DNA from: Actinomycetota bacterium
GTDB taxonomy: Bacteria; Actinomycetota; UBA4738; HRBIN12
Length of the DNA: 38,347 nucleotides
Reading direction: 5' to 3'
Assembly (NCBI GenBank): GCA_005885035.1
Contig: VAXZ01000009.1
Span: 1 to 38,347, forward strand
Made by a program: the position numbers and the translations under genes
Shown: in pieces, positions 23,561-30,951 of the stretch
Layout: every line of letters starts with the position of its first letter
Numbering within the stretch: the stretch's first letter is position 1
Notes under the pieces: generated by a model
What the model saw: only the letters and a program-made list of their open reading frames with translations
Databases searched by the model: none
Told to the model about the DNA's origin: nothing

Positions 23561-24781
23561 TCAGGCTCGCTGCAGCGCAGTCAGCCGTCTTTCCAGGAAC
23601 CGGCGTTCGGCGTCGTTCGTCGTCAGGTCCAGCGCTCGCCGGTAGGCCTCGACCGCGTCGTCGGTCCGACCGGCACGCCGGAGCAGGTCGGCCTTCGCGG
23701 AATGGAACAGGTGATAGCGATGGAGGTCCGGCTGGAGCGGCTCGAGCATCCGAAGTCCGCTCTCGGGACCGTCGGCCATCGCGACGGCGGCCGCGCGGTT
23801 GAGCTCCACGACCGGCGAAGGCTGCAGGGCGGCCAGTCGACCGTAGAGGGTGGCGATCTCGGGCCAGTCCGTGTCTTCGGGGCGCGGCGCCCGGGCGTGG
23901 CACGCGGCGATCTCGGCCTGCAGGCGGTACGCGCCCGGGCGCCGCGCCCCCTCGGCCAGGACGGACAGTCCCTCGTCGATCATGACGTGATCCCAACGGG
24001 AGCGGTCCTGTTCCTCGAGCAACACGAGGTCGCCCGCCTCGTCGGTCCGGGCCGCGCGACGCGCGTGCTGGAGCAACATGAGCGCGAGCAGGGCGCGGAC
24101 GTCCTCGTCCCCGGGGAGCAGTCGATCGACGAGTCGCGCCAGCCTGATCGCCTCGTCGCCCAACTCCGCTCTGAGCAGCTCGCCCTCGGTCGCCGCGTAT
24201 CCCTCGTTGAACACCAGGTAGAGCACCGCGAGCACGCCGTCGATACGCTCCGGCAAGAGCTCGCGTGGCGGCACACGGTAGGGGATCGCGGCGTCGCGGA
24301 TCTTGCGCTTCGCCCGGGTGAGGCGCTGCCCCAAGGTGGGCTCCGGAACGAGGAACGCCCTCGCGATCTCGCGGGTCGACAATCCGGCGACCGTCCGCAA
24401 GGTCAGCGCGACCCGGGCGTCCATCGCGAGCGCCGGGTGGCAACAGGTGAAGAGGAGCCGTAGACGATCGTCCGGGATCTCGTGCACGTCGACTCCGATC
24501 GTCTCGAGCTCGGCGATCTGTGCGGCGGCCTCGGTCTTCGCCCGGTCGACACGATCCCGGCGGAGCTTGTCGATCGCGCGGTTGCGAGCCGTGGTGACGA
24601 TCCAGGCCTCGGGGTTGTCCGGCACCCCGCGGCTGGGCCACGTACGGAGCGCGACCTCGAACGCGTCCTGGACCGCCTCTTCGGCCAGGTCGAAGTCGCC
24701 CGTAACGCGGATCAGGGCAGCCACCGCCCGCCCGGAGCCCTGCCGGAACGATCGCTCGAGGGCTCCGAACGCGTCGGTCAT
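23561..24781 (-). CDS. ECF42-type RNA polymerase sigma factor with TPR-like C-terminus
   Basis: A 406-residue sigma factor, twice the size of an ordinary ECF sigma. Region 2 is FDLAEEAVQDAFEVALRTWP followed by PEAWIVTTARNRAIDKLRRD; region 4 is VALTLRTVAGLSTREIARAFLVPEPTLGQRLTRAKRKIRD. The rest holds the ECF42 extension, with PERIDGVLAVLYLVFNEGYAATEGELLRAEL and TPR-like helices near the end (VEAYRRALDL). ECF42 factors are typically encoded beside DGPF/YCII proteins, as here: the start ATG overlaps the stop of the DGPF gene by ATGA. They usually lack an anti-sigma factor, and the C-terminal extension is thought to control activity. The signal and target promoters are unknown. Confidence 0.93.
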   Translation of the reverse strand: MTDAFGALERSFRQGSGRAVAALIRVTGDFDLAEEAVQDAFEVALRTWPSRGVPDNPEAWIVTTARNRAIDKLRRDRVDRAKTEAAAQIAELETIGVDVHEIPDDRLRLLFTCCHPALAMDARVALTLRTVAGLSTREIARAFLVPEPTLGQRLTRAKRKIRDAAIPYRVPPRELLPERIDGVLAVLYLVFNEGYAATEGELLRAELGDEAIRLARLVDRLLPGDEDVRALLALMLLQHARRAARTDEAGDLVLLEEQDRSRWDHVMIDEGLSVLAEGARRPGAYRLQAEIAACHARAPRPEDTDWPEIATLYGRLAALQPSPVVELNRAAAVAMADGPESGLRMLEPLQPDLHRYHLFHSAKADLLRRAGRTDDAVEAYRRALDLTTNDAERRFLERRLTALQRA

Positions 24782-25125
24782 CCCTCGATGATGGGGCGCA
24801 CCTCCACGGAGCCGTGCCGCGCCCCCGGGATCTTGCTCGCGAGCTCGATCGCGGTGTCGAGGTCGTCGACCTCCACCAGGAAGTAGCCCCCGAGCTGCTC
24901 CTTCGTCTCCGCGAACGGGCCATCGGTGACGAGCCGCTGGCCGTCGCGGACGCGCACGGTCGTGGCCGCGGGGCTGTCGGCCAGCTGGTCGCCGCCGCGC
25001 ATGACGCCGCGCTCCTCCAGCTCTTGCGCGAACTTCTCGTACTCCTGATAGATCGCGTGCTGTTGCTCGTGGGGGACCGACTCCCACGCCTTCTCGTCCG
25101 CGTAGATCAGCAACGCGTATCTCAT
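24778..25125 (-). CDS. YCII/DGPF-domain protein, ECF42 partner
   Basis: A 115-residue protein with the YCII-related fold and the signature LVTDGPFAETKEQLGGYFLVEVDDLDTAIELASKIP, including the DGPF motif. It begins MRYALLIYADEKAWE, typical of the group. I chose the ATG at 25125, 5 bases after AGGAGG; an in-frame GTG at 25131 falls inside that ribosome site. Its stop overlaps the sigma factor start. DGPF proteins are the usual genomic partners and regulatory targets of ECF42 sigma factors; their biochemical role is not settled. Confidence 0.93.
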   Translation of the reverse strand: MRYALLIYADEKAWESVPHEQQHAIYQEYEKFAQELEERGVMRGGDQLADSPAATTVRVRDGQRLVTDGPFAETKEQLGGYFLVEVDDLDTAIELASKIPGARHGSVEVRPIIEG

Positions 25126-25143
25126 GCGCACCTCCTGTTCCGA

Positions 25144-25162
25144 GGGCGGCCGTGTGCCGCCC
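25144..25162. repeat. Short inverted repeat in the DGPF leader
   Basis: GGGCGGC (25144-25150) pairs with GCCGCCC (25156-25162) around 5 bases. It lies between the divergent DGPF and small-protein genes, just upstream of the DGPF ribosome site, with a TACGGT box on the minus strand at 25172-25167. It may be a regulatory hairpin or chance in GC-rich DNA. Confidence 0.3.
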
Positions 25163-25223
25163 GTTCACCGTAATCGACGAACGCGCGGACGCGGTTCCGA
25201 CATCAGGATGCAGCGTCTTCGGC

Positions 25224-25229
25224 TAGCCT
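25224..25229 (+). promoter_or_regulatory. -10 box of the 60-residue protein gene
   Basis: TAGCCT is followed about 35 bases later by the ATG at 25265, with AGGAGG at 25251-25256 in the leader. The same TTAGCCT/CTAGCCT wording occurs before the methyltransferase gene at 26778. Confidence 0.45.
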
Positions 25230-25264
25230 GGGTGGTGAGGATCAACCACGAGGAGGCACATCCG

Positions 25265-25447
25265 ATGTCCCGCGAGAGCGACTGGCATGTGTTCGACAAG
25301 GCATGCGACATCACGGCGATGGCTGCCAAGGGCTCGGCGGCGACGGCGACGCCGGCGCAGGTGGCCGACATCTTCCGCGCCGTCCATGCGGCGCTCCAAG
25401 AGGTCGTCACTGCCATGATCAGCTCTGAGTCGCGGGCGGGCTTCTAG
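25265..25447 (+). CDS. Small conserved actinobacterial protein, function unknown
   Basis: A 60-residue soluble protein starting MSRESDWHVFDKACDIT. It is helical in character, with a DWHVFDKACDITAMAA first helix and AQVADIFRAVHAALQEVVTAM as a second amphipathic helix. It has one cysteine, no signal peptide and no membrane segment. A strong ribosome site (AGGAGG, 8 bases before the ATG) and a clear -10 box support a real gene despite its size. It resembles small hypothetical proteins I associate with actinobacteria, but I know no function. It is divergent from the DGPF gene. Confidence 0.75.
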   Translation: MSRESDWHVFDKACDITAMAAKGSAATATPAQVADIFRAVHAALQEVVTAMISSESRAGF

Positions 25448-25470
25448 GAAGGTGGGCGTCGCCGGCCGGA

Positions 25471-25509
25471 GTCATCTGCCGGCGTGATCTGCCGGCGTCA
25501 TCTGATGGT
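25471..25509. repeat. Three tandem 13-bp units between convergent genes
   Basis: GTCATCTGCCGGC (25471-25483), GTGATCTGCCGGC (25484-25496) and a decayed GTCATCTGATGGT (25497-25509), the last entering the 3' end of the CBS gene. GCCGGC is itself palindromic, so copies can pair and may act as a terminator between the convergent genes. Confidence 0.5.
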
Positions 25510-25860
25510 GAGATCGCGCATCGACACGATGCCGACGAGCTGGCCGGACTCGGTCACGGGCACGTGACGGAACCCCTTGGCCAGCATCAGCGCGAGGGTC
25601 TCCTGAGCGGACACGTTCGCATCAAGGGTGACCGGATCCTTGGTCATCCACTCCCGAACGTCATGCGTGGCTGCGTCGTGCTCCGCGGCCAGCGCACGCA
25701 CGATGTCCCGTTCGGTGAAGATGCCGACCAGGTCCCCGCCGTCGACCACCAGGGCTGCCCCGACGTGCTGGAGGCTCATCACTTGGGCGGCCTCGGCGAC
25801 GGTCGCCGTCGGTGGGACCGAGATGAGATCCATGCTCATGAGCTCGCGAAGGGCAGGCAT
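25498..25860 (-). CDS. Tandem CBS-domain protein
   Basis: A 120-residue protein made of two CBS motifs (about 8-57 and 70-120), the adenosine-nucleotide-sensing module. Each shows the usual form: VPPTATVAEAAQVM to DLVGIFTERDIVRAL, and DPVTLDANVSAQETLALM to QLVGIVSMRDLTIR. It has no catalytic domain, so it probably binds a ligand such as AMP, ATP or SAM and acts on a partner. The ATG at 25860 lies in the same CATG as the ATG of the divergent mutY gene; there is no strong Shine-Dalgarno motif, and a TACTCT box 11 bases upstream suggests a very short leader. Confidence 0.88.
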   Translation of the reverse strand: MPALRELMSMDLISVPPTATVAEAAQVMSLQHVGAALVVDGGDLVGIFTERDIVRALAAEHDAATHDVREWMTKDPVTLDANVSAQETLALMLAKGFRHVPVTESGQLVGIVSMRDLTIR

Positions 25861-26728
25861 GACCGCTCTCGAGAGTAGTCCGCTTCGCCGGGCACTGCGC
25901 GCCTGGTACCGACCGCGCCGAGAGGCATACCCGTGGCGGCGGGCGGGGATCGATCCGTACGGGGTCCTCGTCAGCGAGGTGATGTTGCAGCAGACGCAGG
26001 CCGCCCGCGCCGCCTCCGCGTTCGAGGGGTTCCTCCGGCGGTTCCCCGACCTCTCGAGCCTGGCCGCGGCGTCGCGCGGGGACGTGATCCGCGCGTGGGC
26101 CGGACTCGGCTACCACCGGCGGGCGGTTGCGTTGCACGAAGCCGCTCGGACCATCGTCCGCGTGCACGGTGGGATGGTGCCGCGCGAGCCGCGAGCGCTC
26201 CAACGGCTCCCGGGGGTCGGTCCCTATACCGCAGCGGCGGTCGCGGCGATCGCGTTCAACCGACCCGTCGTCGCCATGGATGTCAACGTTCGCCGGGTGA
26301 CGTCGCGCGTCGTGCTCGGGCGCGAGCCGGAAGACGGCAACGATCCGCAGATCGCGGTGGCGGCCGGGCTCCTCCTCGATCCACGCGGCCCGGGTACGTG
26401 GAACCAGGCGATGATGGATCTCGGTCGCGAGGTGTGCCGGCCGGCGCCGCGGTGCGAGGTGTGCCCATTCGAGCGTTTTTGCCGGTTCCGCGGCGCCGGC
26501 CGCCCCGGGAGGGTGACCGCCGCTCGGACGCAGCCGCCGTTCGAAGGATCCAACCGCCAGGTGCGCGGCCGGATCGTGGCCGCACTCCGTGTTCGACCGT
26601 CGGCCGGCATCGCCGGTCTCGTCGTGGCAACCGGGATCGACCTCGGCCGGGTCGAGGTCGCGGCTGCCGGTCTGGTTCGCGACGGGATCGTCGAGCGCCG
26701 TGGCCGCTCGTTCCGGCTCGCGGGGTGA
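25859..26728 (+). CDS. mutY: A/G-specific adenine DNA glycosylase
   Basis: A 289-residue base-excision glycosylase removing adenine opposite 8-oxoguanine. E40 in SEVMLQQTQ, the helix-hairpin-helix LQRLPGVGPYTAAAVA and the catalytic Asp in VVAMDVNVRRV are present. The iron-sulfur loop is C193-x5-C199-x2-C202-x5-C208, one residue shorter in the first gap than the usual C-x6-C. It ends with a winged-helix-like segment and no NUDIX domain, as in many actinobacterial MutY proteins. The ATG overlaps the divergent CBS gene's ATG within one CATG; GAAGGGCAGG before it can serve as a ribosome site. Confidence 0.9.
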   Translation: MTALESSPLRRALRAWYRPRREAYPWRRAGIDPYGVLVSEVMLQQTQAARAASAFEGFLRRFPDLSSLAAASRGDVIRAWAGLGYHRRAVALHEAARTIVRVHGGMVPREPRALQRLPGVGPYTAAAVAAIAFNRPVVAMDVNVRRVTSRVVLGREPEDGNDPQIAVAAGLLLDPRGPGTWNQAMMDLGREVCRPAPRCEVCPFERFCRFRGAGRPGRVTAARTQPPFEGSNRQVRGRIVAALRVRPSAGIAGLVVATGIDLGRVEVAAAGLVRDGIVERRGRSFRLAG

Positions 26729-26777
26729 CGCGCCCCTCCGCGCCGCCCGCAAGAGGTTCCGCGTGGAGCCGTTCGGT

Positions 26778-26783
26778 TAGCCT
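26778..26783 (+). promoter_or_regulatory. -10 box of the glycosylation operon
   Basis: TAGCCT (in GGTTAGCCTG) would start transcription near 26790, which excludes the ATG at 26785 and supports the GTG at 26815 with its GGGAGGA site. Confidence 0.5.
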
Positions 26784-26814
26784 GATGAACCTCGAGCCTC
26801 GCCGGGAGGATGCT

Positions 26815-27762
26815 GTGGAGGATCCGAACGCGCCGCAGGGCGTGCTGACGACTTCGGCTGCGACCGAAGCGCTCGCCCGTGAGCTCTATTGGGCGGCGTC
26901 GCCGATCCCCGAGCACGGGACCGCCCAGCTCGCCGGCGACCCCGCCGATCTCGTGCGCCGGTGGAGCGAGCTCGAGGCGACCCTCCGTCGCGACAGCTCG
27001 GTCCACCTTCCGCAGGATGAGCCCTTCTTCCGGGGAGGGGGGTCGCTGAAGCGGTGGATCAAACGCACGATGTTCCGGGCGCTCCGGCCATTGACCAGGC
27101 GCTACGACCGGATCGATGCCGATCTCGCGCTGCTCGGCATCGAGACGTCGCGGGAGCTCGCCCTCGCACGCCAGGACAACGTCGCGCTGACGATGCAGCT
27201 GCAAGAGATGCGGTCGGTTCTGCAGGAGTTCGGATCGACGCTCGAGGCCCGCGTCTCGCCGCCCTCGTTGATGACGCAGCAGGAGCTCCCGCCGCTCGGG
27301 GACGTCGTCCTGGAGCTCGGCGCTGGCGCCAATCCCCACCCCCGGGCGACGATCCACCACGATCGGATCGTCCACTCGGACCGGATCGATGTCGCTCACG
27401 ACCTCACGTCGTTCCCCTGGCCATGGGCTGACGCCTCGGTCGACGCCGTTATCGCGATCGATGTGTTCGAACACCTGAAGGACGTCGACGTGCAGACGTG
27501 GCTCGACGAGTGCTGGCGCATCCTCGTGCCGGGCGGACTCCTCGTCATGCGGCTCCCGGCGTGGACGAACCCCGTGTCCTACCGAGACCCGACGCATCAC
27601 CGCGTGTTCCACGAGGAATCGTTCTCCTACTGGGATCCCGACCACGACCTCTACGAGCTCTTTGGCCGCTACTACTTCTTGGAGTCCGATCGCTGGTGGA
27701 AGGTTCGGAGGGCGTTCAGGGAGTTCGAAGATCTCCGGTTCGACCTAGAGAAACGCGCCTGA
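26815..27762 (+). CDS. Class I SAM methyltransferase of a glycan cluster
   Basis: A 315-residue protein. The first 150 residues are helical with a basic stretch (KRWIKRTMFRALRPLTRRYDR) and a coiled-coil-like region, as in methyltransferases attached to glycan assembly. The methyltransferase domain starts near residue 160 with VVLELGAGANPHPRATIHHDRI; DLTSFPWPWADASVDAVIAIDVFEHLKDV and CWRILVPGGLLVMRLPAW are the usual later motifs. GTG start at 26815, chosen because GGGAGGA precedes it and the -10 box lies at 26778. Its stop overlaps the next gene by TGATG. It probably methylates a sugar or lipid-linked saccharide; the acceptor is unknown. Confidence 0.82.
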   Translation: MEDPNAPQGVLTTSAATEALARELYWAASPIPEHGTAQLAGDPADLVRRWSELEATLRRDSSVHLPQDEPFFRGGGSLKRWIKRTMFRALRPLTRRYDRIDADLALLGIETSRELALARQDNVALTMQLQEMRSVLQEFGSTLEARVSPPSLMTQQELPPLGDVVLELGAGANPHPRATIHHDRIVHSDRIDVAHDLTSFPWPWADASVDAVIAIDVFEHLKDVDVQTWLDECWRILVPGGLLVMRLPAWTNPVSYRDPTHHRVFHEESFSYWDPDHDLYELFGRYYFLESDRWWKVRRAFREFEDLRFDLEKRA

Positions 27763-28811
27763 TGCGGATCGCGGTGTGCCACCCACAAGCTCCCTTCATG
27801 GCGGGAGGCGCGGAAGCGCACGTGCGCGGGTTGGTCGCCGCGTTGCGCGAAGCCGGTCATGAGGCCGAGACGGTCACGATGCCGTTCAAGTGGTACCCGC
27901 CATCCGAGCTGGTGCATCAGATGGGTGCATGGAGGAGCGTCGATCTCTCGGAGTCGAACGGCGAGCCGATCGACCTCGTCATCGCGCTGAAGTTCCCCGC
28001 GTACCTCGTTCGTCATCCCAACAAGGCCGTATGGCTCATCCACCAGCACAGGACCGCCTACGAGCTGTGGGACAGCCCCGAGCTCGGCGACATCGCCGGG
28101 TATCCGGACGGTGCCGTCGTCCGGAGCCTGATCCACAGCGCGGATCGGCTGGCGTTGGGCGAGGCGTCCCGGCTCTTCACCAACTCCGAGAACGTGCGCG
28201 GCCGGCTGGACAGCTCGATCGGCCTGGACGCCGAGGTCCTCTATCACCGCTCACCGCTCACCGATCGTCTCCTGGCGGAAGATGCGCGGCCCCTGGGGGA
28301 CGCGATCGTGTTCCCGAGCAGGTTCGACCGCCTCAAACGGCAAGGGCTGGCGATCGACGCCATGCGGCAGGTGGGAACCGATGTGCGTTTGATCCTGGTC
28401 GGTTCCGGAGCCGAACGGGATACGATCGCGAAACGCGTCGCCGAAGCCGGCCTCGGTGAACGCGTCGAGATGCGCGAACGCGTCCCCGACGACGAGCTCC
28501 TCGAGTTGTATCTCGGCTCGCTCGGCGTGTACTTCGGTCCCCTCGACGAGGATTACGGGTACGTGACGATCGAGGGGATGGCCGCCGCCCGTCCGGTGGT
28601 CGTCACCTCGGATTCCGGGGGTCCGCTCGAGTTCGTCCGCGATGAAGAGAACGGCTCGATCGTGGACGCAGAACCCGCAGCGATCGCGGCGGCTTTCGAC
28701 CGGCTCTTCACCGACCGGCAGCTGGCGCGACGGCTGGGATCGGCCGGTCGAACGTTCGTCACCGACCACATCCCGCAGTGGCCGGAGGTCGTCCGCCGCT
28801 TGGTCGGGTGA
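27762..28811 (+). CDS. Glycosyltransferase, GT4-like
   Basis: A 349-residue GT-B enzyme. The N-terminal domain opens with MRIAVCHPQAPFMAGGAEAHVRGLVAALREAGHE, the acceptor side of family-4 enzymes. The C-terminal donor domain has AIVFPSRFDRLKRQGLAIDAM, LILVGSGAERD and the acidic DEDYGYVTIEGMAAARPVVVTSDSGGPLEFV segment, whose glutamate contacts the nucleotide sugar. There is no signal peptide, and it acts on the cytoplasmic face. Overlaps (TGATG) join it to the methyltransferase. Donor and acceptor sugars cannot be read. Confidence 0.87.
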   Translation: MRIAVCHPQAPFMAGGAEAHVRGLVAALREAGHEAETVTMPFKWYPPSELVHQMGAWRSVDLSESNGEPIDLVIALKFPAYLVRHPNKAVWLIHQHRTAYELWDSPELGDIAGYPDGAVVRSLIHSADRLALGEASRLFTNSENVRGRLDSSIGLDAEVLYHRSPLTDRLLAEDARPLGDAIVFPSRFDRLKRQGLAIDAMRQVGTDVRLILVGSGAERDTIAKRVAEAGLGERVEMRERVPDDELLELYLGSLGVYFGPLDEDYGYVTIEGMAAARPVVVTSDSGGPLEFVRDEENGSIVDAEPAAIAAAFDRLFTDRQLARRLGSAGRTFVTDHIPQWPEVVRRLVG

Positions 28812-28815
28812 GTCG

Positions 28816-30081
28816 ATGGCGAACGTCGCGTTCTGCTCGCCCTTGCCCCCCGCGCAGACGGGGATCGCGGCGTACGCCACGGCGGTGCTGGGCGGGCTCG
28901 ACGAGATCGGGTTCACCGCCGAACACCACGTCGACGCGATGTGGCCATCGGGACCCGGCGCCGAGGAGCGCGTTCGCGCGTCGGACGTCGGCGTCTTCCA
29001 GTTGGGGAACAACGTCGAGTTCCACGGGGCGATCTACCGGCTCTCGGTGTGGAACCCTGGGGTCGTCGTCCTCCACGATCTGGCGCTCGACGGGCTGATG
29101 TACGGGCTGGGGCTCGCGAACGACCCGCTGACGCAGCCCGCCCGCGCGGAAGCGATGGCGGCCGCCGCTCGCAACGCCGACCTCGAGGATCCGCTCGGGG
29201 TCCCGTGGTGCGCGCAGGCGGTCCGGCGAGCGAGGACCGTGATCGTGCATTCGCGGTTCGCGCGTGACTACCTGCTCCGAGTCGGATGCAGGACCCCCAT
29301 CGTCGTGACGCCGCATCCGTTGGTGGAACGCGACGACGAGATCGATGCGGCGCGCGAGCGACGAGTCAGACTCCGTCACCGGGTTGCCCGGGGGGACGAG
29401 GTGGTCGTGGGGATCGCGGGAGATCTCAACGCGAGCAAGGGCATCGAAGCGCTGCTGGCCGCGCTCCCTCGGGTTCGCTCGAATGTCCGTGGCGTGCTCG
29501 TCGGGCGAACGAGCTCGCATTGGGACGTCCAGGGAGCCGTCCGACGGAGTGGCGTGGAGGACCGGGTCACCGTCGTCACCGACGTCCGGGACGACGAATT
29601 CCTCGAATGGCTGTGCGCATTCGACATCCTGATCAACCTCCGCCACCCGCACCGTGGCGAGACCAGCGGTTCGCTGGTGCGCGCGTTGCATGCGGGCGTC
29701 CCCACGATCGTGAGCGCCGTGGGCACCTACCTCGAGGTGCCGGAGGGCGTGGTGGCCCGGATCGCGTCCGGTCCGCCGGATCCCGTCGAGCTGGCCGCCG
29801 CGATCGATCGCCTCGCGGAAGATCGGGAGGCTCGAGGGTCGATGAGCCGCCACGCGCGGGACTACGCGCGAAGCGCGTTGGCCCCGCGCGTGACGGCGGC
29901 GGGGTACGCGGAGGCCGTGCACCGGGTGCTCGAGCTCAACGCCGACCCCGTCCGGACGTCGATCGCGCGATGGGCGCGCGGGCTGCGTGCTGTGGGCGTC
30001 GGCCCGCAGCACGCAGCCCGCGGCCTCGGGGTCCGGTTCGCCGAGGCGCTGTTCGAGCTCCGGCCGGAGTCACCCGGATGA
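28816..30081 (+). CDS. Glycosyltransferase, GT4-like, second of the pair
   Basis: A 421-residue GT-B-type enzyme starting MANVAFCSPLPPAQTGIAAYATAVLGGL, typical of glycosyltransferases with a PPxxSGIAxY loop. TVIVHSRFARDYLLRVG is the linker region, VVVGIAGDLNASKGIEALLAAL and GVLVGRTSSHW form the start of the donor domain, and GETSGSLVRALHAGVPTIVSAVGTYLEVPEGV is the donor-binding signature. The C-terminal 40 residues are basic and may touch the membrane. It follows the previous glycosyltransferase by four bases and overlaps the Fur gene by ATGA. Likely works with its neighbours on one glycan or glycolipid. Confidence 0.87.
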   Translation: MANVAFCSPLPPAQTGIAAYATAVLGGLDEIGFTAEHHVDAMWPSGPGAEERVRASDVGVFQLGNNVEFHGAIYRLSVWNPGVVVLHDLALDGLMYGLGLANDPLTQPARAEAMAAAARNADLEDPLGVPWCAQAVRRARTVIVHSRFARDYLLRVGCRTPIVVTPHPLVERDDEIDAARERRVRLRHRVARGDEVVVGIAGDLNASKGIEALLAALPRVRSNVRGVLVGRTSSHWDVQGAVRRSGVEDRVTVVTDVRDDEFLEWLCAFDILINLRHPHRGETSGSLVRALHAGVPTIVSAVGTYLEVPEGVVARIASGPPDPVELAAAIDRLAEDREARGSMSRHARDYARSALAPRVTAAGYAEAVHRVLELNADPVRTSIARWARGLRAVGVGPQHAARGLGVRFAEALFELRPESPG

Positions 30082-30542
30082 GCTTCGACCTCGACGCGAC
30101 GGCGACGGCGAGGCTCCGATCGGCCGGACAGCGGTACACGACGCAGCGTCGTCGGCTGATCGAGCTCCTCGCCGATGCGGGCAGCCCCGTGTCGATCCCG
30201 GACATCCTCGCCGGTGGCTCCGGTCTCAAACAGAGCTCGGTCTACCGGAACCTCGCGGCGCTCGAGCAGGCCGGCGTGGTGCGCCGGCTCGTGACCGATG
30301 AGGAGTTCGGTCGCTACGAGCTGGCGGAGGACCTGATCGGCCACCACCATCACCTCGTTTGTTCGCGATGCGGCAAGATGCGTGATGTGGCCGCACCCGA
30401 GGAGCTCGAGCGAACCCTCGAGAGGGCGCTCGACCGGATCGCGAAGCGGGCGGGGTTCGCTCGCGTCTCTCACCGGCTGGAGCTGCTCGGGCTCTGCGCC
30501 GACTGCGCCGCGGAGGTGGGGGCCGATACGACGAGGGCTTGA
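30078..30542 (+). CDS. Fur-family metal-responsive regulator
   Basis: A 154-residue Fur/Zur-type repressor. Residues 10-80 form the winged helix (LRSAGQRYTTQRRRLIELL, SIPDILAGGSGLKQSSVYRNLAALEQAGVVRRL). The regulatory metal site is GHHHHLVCSRCGKMRDV, and the structural zinc site uses the pairs CSRC and CADC. Fur, Zur or PerR cannot be separated by eye. Its position inside a glycosylation/membrane operon, translationally coupled to a glycosyltransferase by ATGA, is unusual for the family. The following lipoprotein and binding protein might belong to a metal response, but no Fur box was recognised. Confidence 0.9.
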   Translation: MSFDLDATATARLRSAGQRYTTQRRRLIELLADAGSPVSIPDILAGGSGLKQSSVYRNLAALEQAGVVRRLVTDEEFGRYELAEDLIGHHHHLVCSRCGKMRDVAAPEELERTLERALDRIAKRAGFARVSHRLELLGLCADCAAEVGADTTRA

Positions 30543-30951
30543 TCGTCGGTCGGTCGCGCGCTGGCTGGTGGTGGGCCTGCTCTGTGGGGCGTGCTCATCG
30601 GCTTCGGGCGGCTCATCCGGACCACCGACCGCACGGCCGAGCAGTCCCGCGAACGTGCAGATCGTCACGCCGACGAACGGCGAGGTGATCCACGGAGCCG
30701 TCGTCCCGGTGCGGGTCCGGCTCGAGAACGCCACGATCGTCGCCGCCACGACGACGAACATCAGGCCGGACCAAGGGCACCTCCATCTCTATCTCGACGA
30801 TCAGATCGAATCGATGAACTTCTCCACCTCCGCGACGCTCCCGGCCGTCAAGCCCGGGCTCCACGTGCTGCGCGTGGAGTTCGTCGCGTCGGATCACCTC
30901 CCCTTCGACCCACGCGTGATCGCCCAGGTCGCGTTCGAGGTGAAGCGGTGA
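30541..30951 (+). CDS. Putative lipoprotein, start codon not resolved
   Basis: The frame encodes a hydrophobic signal (SVARWLVVGLLCGAC) with a lipobox-like cysteine, a Ser/Pro/Gly-rich spacer and a beta-rich domain of about 95 residues: VQIVTPTNGEVIHGAVVPVRV, GHLHLYLDDQIESM and GLHVLRVEFVASDHLPFDPRV. No ATG, GTG or TTG lies in frame where the signal peptide should begin; GTGs at 30568 and 30571 would leave a signal too short. A one-base indel near 30556 would connect it to TTG at 30539 and give a normal signal. I give the first codon after the Fur stop as the 5' limit. It overlaps the protease gene by GTGA. The domain function is unknown. Confidence 0.65.
   Translation, partial: DRRSVARWLVVGLLCGACSSASGGSSGPPTARPSSPANVQIVTPTNGEVIHGAVVPVRVRLENATIVAATTTNIRPDQGHLHLYLDDQIESMNFSTSATLPAVKPGLHVLRVEFVASDHLPFDPRVIAQVAFEVKR

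Noticed and set aside
25471-25509. Tandem 13-bp units as a CRISPR array
   Set aside because: There are only three units with no spacers between them and no cas gene nearby.
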